From contig CAIIXF020000010.1 in NCBI GenBank assembly GCA_903813345.2, positions 921,169-983,168 on the forward strand: a stretch of DNA of 62,000 bases, in the 5' to 3' direction. This stretch comes from Owenia fusiformis (Eukaryota; Annelida; Polychaeta; Sabellida; Oweniidae). Under the pieces are notes generated by a model. The model searched no databases. It was not told the origin of the DNA and saw only the letters and a program-made list of their open reading frames with translations. Position numbers and translations under genes: made by a program. Below, in pieces: positions 55,801-62,000 of this stretch (the first letter of the stretch is position 1; each line of letters begins with the position of its first letter).

Positions 55801-58800
55801 GAAAATGGGTGAGATCACTGTATGAGTCTGTTGCGCTGAATCCAAGTCCAGCAACTACCTGAAATATAGAAAATGGGTGAGTTCACTGTATGAGTCTGTT
55901 GCGCTGAATCCAAGTCCAGCAACCACCTGAAATATAGAAAACGGTTGAGTTCACTGTATGAATCTGTTGCACTGAATCCAAGTCCAGTAACCACCTGAAA
56001 TATAGAAAAGGGTGAGTTCACTGTATGAGTCTGTTGCGCTTAACCCAAGTCCAGCAACCACCTGAAATATAGAAAATGGGTGAGTTCACTGTATGAATCT
56101 GTTGCACTGAATCCAAGTCCAGCAACCACCTGAAATATAGAAAATGGGTGAGTTCACTGTATGAGTCTGTAGCACTGAATCCAAGTCCAGCAACCACCTG
56201 AAATATAGAAAAGGGTGAGTTCACTGTATGAGTCTGTAGCACTGAATCCAAGTCCAGCAACCACCTAAAATATAGAAAATGGGTGAGTTCACTGTATGAA
56301 TGTGTTGCGCTGAATCCAAGTCCAGCAACCACCTGAAATATAGAAAATGGGTGAGTTCACTGTATGAGTCTGTTGCGCTGAACCCAAGTCCAGCAACCAC
56401 CTGAAATATAGAAAACGGTTGAGTTCACTGCATGAATCTGTTGCACTGAACCCAAGTCCAGCAACCACCTGAAATATAGAAAAGGGTGAGTTCACTGTAT
56501 GAATCTGTAGCACTGAATCCAAGTCCAGCAACCACCCTAATATAGAAAATGGGTGAGTTCACTGTATGAATCTGTTGCACTGAACCCAAGTCCAGCAACC
56601 ACCTGAAATATAGAAAATGGGTGAGTTCACTGTATGAATCTGTTGCACTGAATCCAAGTCCAGCAACCACCTGAAATATAGAAAATGGGTGAGTTCACTG
56701 TATGAATCTGTTGCGCTGAATCCAAGTCCAGCAACCACCTGAAATATAGAAAATGGGTGAGTTCACTGTATGAATCTGTTGCACTGAATCCAAGTCCAGC
56801 AACCACTGGAAATATAGAAAATGGGTGAGTTCACTGTATGAGTCTGTTGCACTGAATCCAAGTCCAGCAACAACCTGAAATATAGAAAATGGGTGAGTTC
56901 ACTGTATGAATCTGTTGCGCTGAATCCAAGTCCAGCAACCACCTGAAATATAGAAAATGGGTGAGTTCACTGTATGAATCTGTTGCACTGAACCCAAGTC
57001 CAGTAACCACCTGAAATATAGAAAAGGGTGAGTTCACTGTATGAGTCTGTTGCGCTGAACCCAAGTCCAGCAACTACCTGAAATATAGAAAATGGGTGAG
57101 TTCACTGTATGAGTCTGTAGCACTGAATCCAAGTCCAGCAACCACCTGAAATATAGAAAATGGGTGAGTTCACTGTATGAGTCTGTTGCGCTGAATCCAA
57201 GTCCAGCAACTACCTGAAATATAGAAAATGGGTGAGTTCACTGTATGAGTCTGTAGCACTGAATCAAAGTCCAGCAACTACCTGAAATATAGAAAATGGG
57301 TGAGTTCACTGTATGAGTCTGTAGCACTGAATCCAAGTCCAGCAACCACCTGAAATATAGAAAATGGGTGAGTTCACTGTATGAGTCTGTTGCGCTGAAT
57401 CCAAGTCCAGCAACTACCTGAAATATAGAAAATGGGTGAGTTCACTGTATGAGTCTGTAGCACTGAATCAAAGTCCAGCAACCACCTGAAATATAGAAAA
57501 TGGGTGAGTTCACTGTATGAATGTGTTGCGCTGAATCCAAGTTCAGCAACCACCTGAAATATAGAAAATGGGTGAGATCACTGTATGAAGCTGTTGCACT
57601 GAATCCAAGTCCAGCAACCACCTGAAATATAGAAAATGGGTGAGCTCATTCTCCAACCACAGGGTTACAAGATCCAGAATATTTTCTTTATGAATGAATT
57701 CTGTAGTTCTGTGCTCAGAGGTTTGTGTGAGACATGTGACCCCTTGTTTTCAAAGGAGAGATTGATGACATGTAGAAATAGGCGAGGGGGGAATACAAAT
57801 GAATGCTGTAAAATCTTAACCTATTGAACCCATGAATGTAACTCTCAAGGGTGAGATGTAGTTGAAGGGGGATAAGTATGAAGTAGTCCTTCCTGGAGAG
57901 CAGCAATGAAGAGCAATCCTTCTTCATTGCTACTGACCCTTGATTCTAGATTTAAACTTTCAGTTCTCTGAGATCCTGCAATCCCTTGTGTTTTTTCTGA
58001 CAGTCATATCATCAATACATCCCTTTGACATAATGACATCTATTCTAAATAGTTGAAAGTTAGCAGAATAACACTGAGCAAATTGCTTTGAGACTGTCCC
58101 TGTTTACCCACCTCTGGGAGACACCCTGTAGTGGAGACACCCTTCATCTCAAGGCCACTGTCTTTCAGGTCATGTGATGTCAGCACCATCTCACTGCCCA
58201 AGCTGTGCTCAAAGTTGCGTATACAGCCAGCAAAACCCATTGATAGAAGATCCTTACTACAATGTACAAAACTCAACAACTTGAAGTTTGCCTTTAATGA
58301 AGCCAAGATAGATCAAAGTTTCAAATAATTTGCAGGGCAACAGGGCATTGGCAGAATATGAGTCATTCCCACTTGAAGGGGTTTCAATTTGGTTCTTAAA
58401 AGGCTCAAATACGTCTTTAAAAATAGAGAAAAGATATACACAATTATTAAAATCTACATCATCTTCTCACTATAAACTGACAAAGCATGGTCGCCCGCCT
58501 CTCTGTCTCTCTGTGTGTCTATCCGGACCCATTTAGAACGGTAGATTGCTAGTTCTGTACAGTATTTTAAAAACTTATTTGTAAAATTTCAATTCAAATT
58601 TATTTTGTAACTTCACATATAAACTGACAAAAACATAGGAAAGAATAATTATAGAAAAGTATATGGCAGCTGACTCACCCAGTGTTTACATCTGGATTAT
58701 AACCACCAATCACAACCTCAGCATTTATCAGGGCAGTCAAATCAATGAATGGCAAGGTAACACTAGACTCCTCTATTTGCAACATTGCACCAATAGGGGG

Positions 58801-59517
58801 CACTTGCATCAGGGTCATACTCTGGGCACCAGAGGTGATGAATACAGTTACCTAGCAACAGATAAAATGAGTCATATAACATAAAAATGAGTCATAAAGC
58901 AACAGAATACCATGGGCTTTCAAGAGTCTGTTGAACGCCCATGAGAATACAAAACATAGCAACAAATATTCTTATATTCTTACAGAGCACAGAAATATAG
59001 ACATCTAGGCCTATATTAACAAGGGTACAATAAAAAGACAATGTATGCTGTAAGAAATTTTAATCACAGTTTTACGAGGGTGCTGTAATATAATATGTGC
59101 TTTACAAACCTTGTACCATGTTCCATCATTCACTGGGTGTGTCAGAGTGATTGTGTTGTGATTGGCTGATGTCCCATACTCAAACTCCAGTGAACCATCC
59201 CTTATATACAGCCCATAATACTCAGCTATTCCTTGTTTATTAGCCAATAGAATCACTGCATACTTGTTGAACGTACGGAAATGTAGCGTGAACGTTGATT
59301 GATAAATCACAGCAAAATTAAATGGATTGATTTTCATGTAGCCGAATCCATCAAAGCTGACACCTGTTGTCAGGGTAACAGGGGTGTTGGCAGGGGGACG
59401 GGCACAGCAACCAGCACGACCTTGCTCTATTTGATCTTGCCATATCTGTATAGGTTGGTTATCAAATCTGACATTGTAGAGACAACCTTGGAAGTTGCCA
59501 CTGCTCACTTTGTTTGT
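43838..59517 (-). CDS. LAMA-like: laminin subunit alpha, C-terminal LG1(end)-LG5, 13 exons, 5'-partial
   Basis: Basement-membrane laminin alpha chain; the LG domains bind integrins, dystroglycan and heparin-like sugars. Exons, 5' to 3': 59517-59110, 58851-58679, 58256-58112, 53284-53132, 52926-52775, 52539-52357, 52145-51894, 51532-51337, 49099-48911, 48668-48443, 48283-48037, 44483-44356, 43983-43838. GT-AG throughout; phases agree (2598 nt, 865 codons plus stop). End of LG1 (GNFQGCLYNVRFDN); LG2 (VSFDGFGYMKINPF to GFAGCIRNF); LG3 (GLGFSATDSYSEL to ITEVWINNK); a Thr/Pro linker (TTTLPPPTTPPPT); LG4 (GAYFSQEFLISIEFRALNPN to FPGCISAG); LG5 (GDGSYLRLEY to LIGCVEFVSING), stop after GCSVL. The LG1-3/linker/LG4-5 layout is diagnostic of laminin alpha. 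The LG3 first exon is the source of the large repeat array. No other exon exists up to the window end. Confidence 0.92.
44511..45303. mobile_element. TIR element with ATCCCAACGAAC ends and (CGGA)n tract
   Basis: Inverted ATCCCAACGAAC (about 44543) and GTTCGTTGGGAT (about 45290-45302). The interior has GCAGCCATTTTAAATTTTC and GACCCCCATACAGGGCCCC-like words. The right part is a CGGA/CTGA simple repeat (about 45190-45262) followed by GGGCTTCACTATATCCCTAC. A second copy is at 60366-61015. It lies in a laminin intron. Confidence 0.7.
45680..46370. repeat. repeat-derived intronic sequence
   Basis: Begins with a GACA/GACG simple repeat (45705-45725), then CAAATTCGGATTCCCGAG and ATAACTCACACGTTAAATT, which recur in similar form at about 47463-47530. 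No coding frame is supported. Confidence 0.45.
46365..46660 (-). pseudogene. decayed DNA-transposase HTH fragment
   Basis: The minus strand reads MKKVYKGYIPDKTTIMRWQK followed by RFKRDDLTLDDNSKHGR, a helix-turn-helix and GRP-like linker arrangement similar to the N terminus of Tc1/mariner-type transposases. It is short and interrupted, with no catalytic residues. It may equally be another helix-turn-helix transposase family. Confidence 0.35.
46737..47053. mobile_element. 317-bp imperfect palindrome
   Basis: Inverted arms sharing GTTCGGA, ATTTTGTTCCAAC-type and CTCTCAATATT-type words around a T-rich centre. One half-arm recurs at about 61135-61200. Foldback element of unknown family. Confidence 0.6.
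47054..48036. other. laminin intron with repeat-like sequence, no exon seen
   Basis: Includes a segment (about 47316-47780) related to 45680-45930 and a run of GAAAAA-rich and TTGACCTTTGACC-type words. No coding frame is supported. Confidence 0.45.
49492..51278. mobile_element. 1.8-kb TIR element with GGGGTCTATTTCTCCAAACTC ends
   Basis: The left end GGGGTCTATTTCTCCAAACT and its inverted copy at about 51251-51275 lead into CCGTAAAATTACGG-type palindromic words (GGATCCGTAAG; GGGTCCGTAAC). Sub-terminal repeats include several TTACGG/CCGTAA copies at both ends. Internally a short open stretch begins ATGGCAGCTCTTAGGAGG (about 49762), but it is soon interrupted and not recognisable. It occupies most of a laminin intron. 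Confidence 0.75.
53236..57646 (-). repeat. array of about 65 copies of a 67-68 bp splice-acceptor unit
   Basis: On the minus strand each unit reads: pyrimidine-containing CCATTTTCTATATTTCAG, then GTGGTTGCTGGACTTGG, a stretch encoding FSATDSYSEL in one frame, then back to ACTCACCC. The terminal copy (53284 downward) is the true acceptor and first 16 codons of the laminin LG3 exon. The junction base changes among copies (TTTCAG, TTTCCAG, TTTTAG, TATTAG), yet every copy I read keeps an AG there. Units are 67 or 68 bp, not a multiple of three. The array occupies most of a 4.8 kb intron between the exons at 58112 and 53284. Confidence 0.95.
57647..58111. other. laminin intron, 5' part before the array
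   Basis: Unique sequence between the donor at 58111 and the distal edge of the array. Contains no exon that I can support. Confidence 0.5.
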
Positions 59518-60365
59518 CTGAAAAGCCAAACTACAGTATTAAAGTGGCACCAAAGAATACAGGGTGTAATACAGGGTGTAAATGTTAGAAACAGTATTTT
59601 CAATAAACACTGCAATGTGTTCCTCATATTACAACTTAAATCTAATCTCTAAAAAAAAGATTTTGAGACAGATGATTTGATATGCTTTGAAGATGTAAGA
59701 TACATACTTGTAGAAATACTTCATTTCAATAGAAAAGAAAGACTTGGAAAGTCCATTGCCAGTTAGCTTTAAAATTCAAGGCATTTTTATGAAATAATGT
59801 CAAAATTCCTGTTAACTCTTTTAGTACATGTAATTTTGATATATTTTATGTTTCAAACAACATTCTACTTGTAAACTTCATAAAAATGCTGACCAATGTA
59901 TTATAAAATGGATATTATTACCAAATGGATTATAAAAGCTTTGAATACCTTGAAATATACCTTGAAACAACACATTTGACATCACACTTTTATATCTGAC
60001 AAACAGCCAGTCAATTGTGATTTATAAGAAAATGAAAAAAAAAACCATTTCATTGTGCAAACTCATTTTAGACTCAGACCATCATGCATGGTTCAATATA
60101 ATCATTCTGATTTGTACACCTAACATGTATGAATGGTGACTTTTGCATCACATAATTTTGCTGTATGTACAGGGAACAGTTCTCAGCACAGCCCTGAACT
60201 TAATTTTTGAGGAAAAGTCATCATTAGATCACAATGTTCCGTTTATTCAAAATTTATTGAAATGGAGGCTGAAGATTTGAACTATTAACGAGGAAATGTC
60301 AGCCATAGATTAAGATTGAGATAGCAAACTACAGCACTTGTTGAATAATTAATTCAAAGTAACAT
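59518..60365. other. laminin intron, no exon seen
   Basis: AT-rich intronic sequence upstream of the first laminin exon in the window. No supported coding frame; the rest of the intron towards the window end is repeats. Confidence 0.5.
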
Positions 60366-61015
60366 ACTAGATAACGGCAACTCCGCGGAGTAGCAAATCC
60401 CAATGAACAAAATATCAATTACCGAATTCCAATCAATTATATTCATTATACTCTGGTTAAAATTGAAAAATTTAGATTTTGGAATTGCGAATTCCTGCAA
60501 AGCAGCCATTTTGAATTTTCTGAGGTAAAAATCTGAAAAATAATACCATAATTGTGATCTACTCCAAAATTCCTTCAATTTGAGTATTATATAGCCATAC
60601 TTTGAAGGGATCGAAAAATTATTGCGAAATCGTACATTAGACAGCCATTTTGAATTTTACGAAGCTTGAATCAGAAAAAAGATACAATATTTGAGTAAAA
60701 TAAAGCTATACTTCAGAAAGATCTAAAAATAAGCGAAAATTTCTGTTTTCCTGACCCCCATACACGGCCCCTGGGGGTCAGGATGAAAAACACGGAATAT
60801 ATGTGAAATAGATAGATGTTGCGAATATACTTTTTTTTTTTGCGTACAACTATTCATCAATATACATCTCTCCACCAAATATGAAGAAAATCCGTCAACT
60901 AATATTTGAGTTATCTTCCGGACGGACGGACGGACTGACTGACTGACGGACTGACAGACTGACGGACGGACGGACGGACGGACGGACGGAGGGCTTCACT
61001 ATATCCCTACCGAAC
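60366..61015. mobile_element. second copy of the CGGA-tailed TIR element (right end truncated)
   Basis: Shares with 44511-45303 the left end TAACGGCAACTCCGCGGAGT, the middle GCAGCCATTTTGAATTTT, the (CGGA/CTGA)n tract (60918-60990) and GGGCTTCACTATATCCCTAC. A deletion removes part of the interior, and the right terminal repeat is replaced by other sequence. Confidence 0.75.
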
Positions 61016-61049
61016 TTACGCACATAGTCCACTGACTTCTGTATAAATT

Positions 61050-61131
61050 ACACTCTCTCTAGTGAACACCTTCCTACAGTGAACGTTTTTTCTTGGCAAA
61101 AAAATGTTCACTATGCACAAGTTTTACTGTA
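61050..61131. mobile_element. pogo-like MITE fragment
   Basis: AGTGAACACCTTCCTACAGT, then AAAAAATGTTCACTATGCAC and an ACTGTA end, related to 14630-14785. The left end is missing. Confidence 0.5.
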
Positions 61132-61204
61132 TATGCTATTTTGTTCAAACAAGCTTCGGAAAGATATTTTATTTCATTCTCAAGAAATGGTAACAAGAAC
61201 ACAA

Positions 61205-62000
61205 ATGTGTACAAAATGTCCCCACCTATAGGTGATCCCGTCAAATAGTTATCCTAAAAATGAGTAGACAAGACTTTACCGACACAATCTGAGGACGGAA
61301 AATCCAAAATGGCCACCTTAAAATTTACCCAGAATGCAAAAAAATTAGTCAGTTCTAGATTTTCATACTAAGAACCACCCGTGAAATTGATCCGTCACAC
61401 AGTTAACCAGAAAACATGTAAACAAGACTTTACAGACAAGATTTTAGGACGGCAAATCCAAAATGGCTGCCTTGACATTTATCCAGAATGCCAAAAAACT
61501 AATCTGTTCCAGATTTTCATACTTAGAATCATCCCTGAAAATTTGAAATTGATTTACCAAATGTAGCCTTGCACAAGTCGGTATTTTTTTACTTATTTGA
61601 TCTTGAATTATTACCGCCTTGTACAATCCAATACATCTCAGCTGATATTATGCTAAGTTATTCAGCGGTTTCGAGATTTCCATAATACCTACGCTGTCAG
61701 GGGTATCGCGAAACCTTATTGATTGACAAGATCGCATGGACCGACTTGGGCAAGGCTATACCAAACGGTTCACCTGGAAATGCGTAGACGAGATTTTACA
61801 GACAAGATTTTAGGACAGAAAATCCAAAATGGCTGCCTTGACATTTACCCAGAATGCCAAAAACCTAATCAGATCTAGATTTTCATACTAAGAATCATCC
61901 CTGAAAATTTGTAATTGATCTACCAAACGGTTCACCTAAAAACGCATAGACAAGACTTTACGGGGAAGATTTTAAGACAGAAAATCCAAAATAGCTGCCT
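61205..62000. mobile_element. second TATGTCCCCACC-type element with 155-bp tandem units, runs off the window
   Basis: Starts with ATGTCCCCACCTATAGG, then units with GTAGACAAGACTTTAC, GGAAAATCCAAAATGG and CAGAATGC at about 155-bp spacing, as at 31221-31920. One unit is split by the MITE at 61564-61758. The right end is beyond the window. Confidence 0.7.
61564..61758. mobile_element. 195-bp MITE nested in a tandem unit
   Basis: Ends TAGCCTTGCACAAGTCGGT / ACCGACTTGGGCAAGGCTA. Flanked by TACCAAATG and TACCAAACG, a 9-bp target duplication with one change. The uninterrupted unit elsewhere reads GATCTACCAAACGGTTC, confirming the insertion point. Confidence 0.8.

Noticed and set aside
53241-57073. 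Many minus-strand open frames of 68-104 residues with repeated VAGLGFSATDSYSEL and WLLDLGS words
   Set aside because: They are three-frame readings of the intronic 68-bp array, not genes. Only the last copy joins the laminin exon.
53236-57646. Regular repeats that could be taken for a CRISPR array
   Set aside because: The units are contiguous with no unique spacers, in a eukaryotic intron.

Overview
The window is animal (metazoan) nuclear DNA: AT-rich, with intron-split genes using GT-AG splice sites, poly(A) signals and many transposable elements. The gene set (beta-hexosaminidase, a ZP-domain membrane protein, a SPAG8-like ciliary/sperm protein, a BTB-BACK-Kelch protein, a laminin alpha chain) and repeat types (CGGA/GTCC-tailed foldback elements, a mariner, a gag-only LTR element) suggest a marine invertebrate, perhaps a deuterostome. 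The species cannot be fixed from the sequence. All exon models were built by hand from splice sites, reading phase and remembered family motifs.

Layout. (1) 138-11942, plus strand: last 11 exons of a GH20 beta-hexosaminidase (414 codons plus stop; the 5' end lies before the window). Its penultimate intron holds a nest: a mariner (5165-11525) with an intact-looking DD34D transposase frame, split by a gag-only LTR retrotransposon (6789-10659, two 989-bp LTRs, TSD tacg) and by a foldback element. One hexosaminidase exon is tandemly duplicated in frame. (2) 14404-19049, minus strand: complete 10-exon, 378-aa ZP-domain transmembrane protein. (3) 21691-37906, minus strand: 7-exon, 228-aa SPAG8-like gene whose introns are almost filled by mobile elements. 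(4) 38140-41670, plus strand: complete 5-exon, 646-aa Kelch-like protein. Its start codon is about 230 bp from the SPAG8-like start, head to head, with an RFX X-box-like site between. (5) 43838-59517, minus strand: last 13 exons (865 codons plus stop) of a laminin alpha chain, from the end of LG1 through LG2-LG3, a Thr/Pro linker, and LG4-LG5.

The most unusual object is the array at about 53236-57646 in a laminin intron: roughly 65 copies of a 67-68 bp unit derived from the intron/exon boundary itself. Every copy I read carries a pyrimidine-containing tract, an AG and the start of the LG3 exon. Only the last copy leads into the real exon.

The genes do not form an operon or pathway; they are ordinary eukaryotic neighbours. 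The only regulatory link visible is the shared SPAG8-like/Kelch-like divergent promoter. Most remaining sequence is repeats: foldback elements, pogo-like MITEs, two decayed LINE 3' ends, a tRNA-derived SINE, minisatellites and G-runs.
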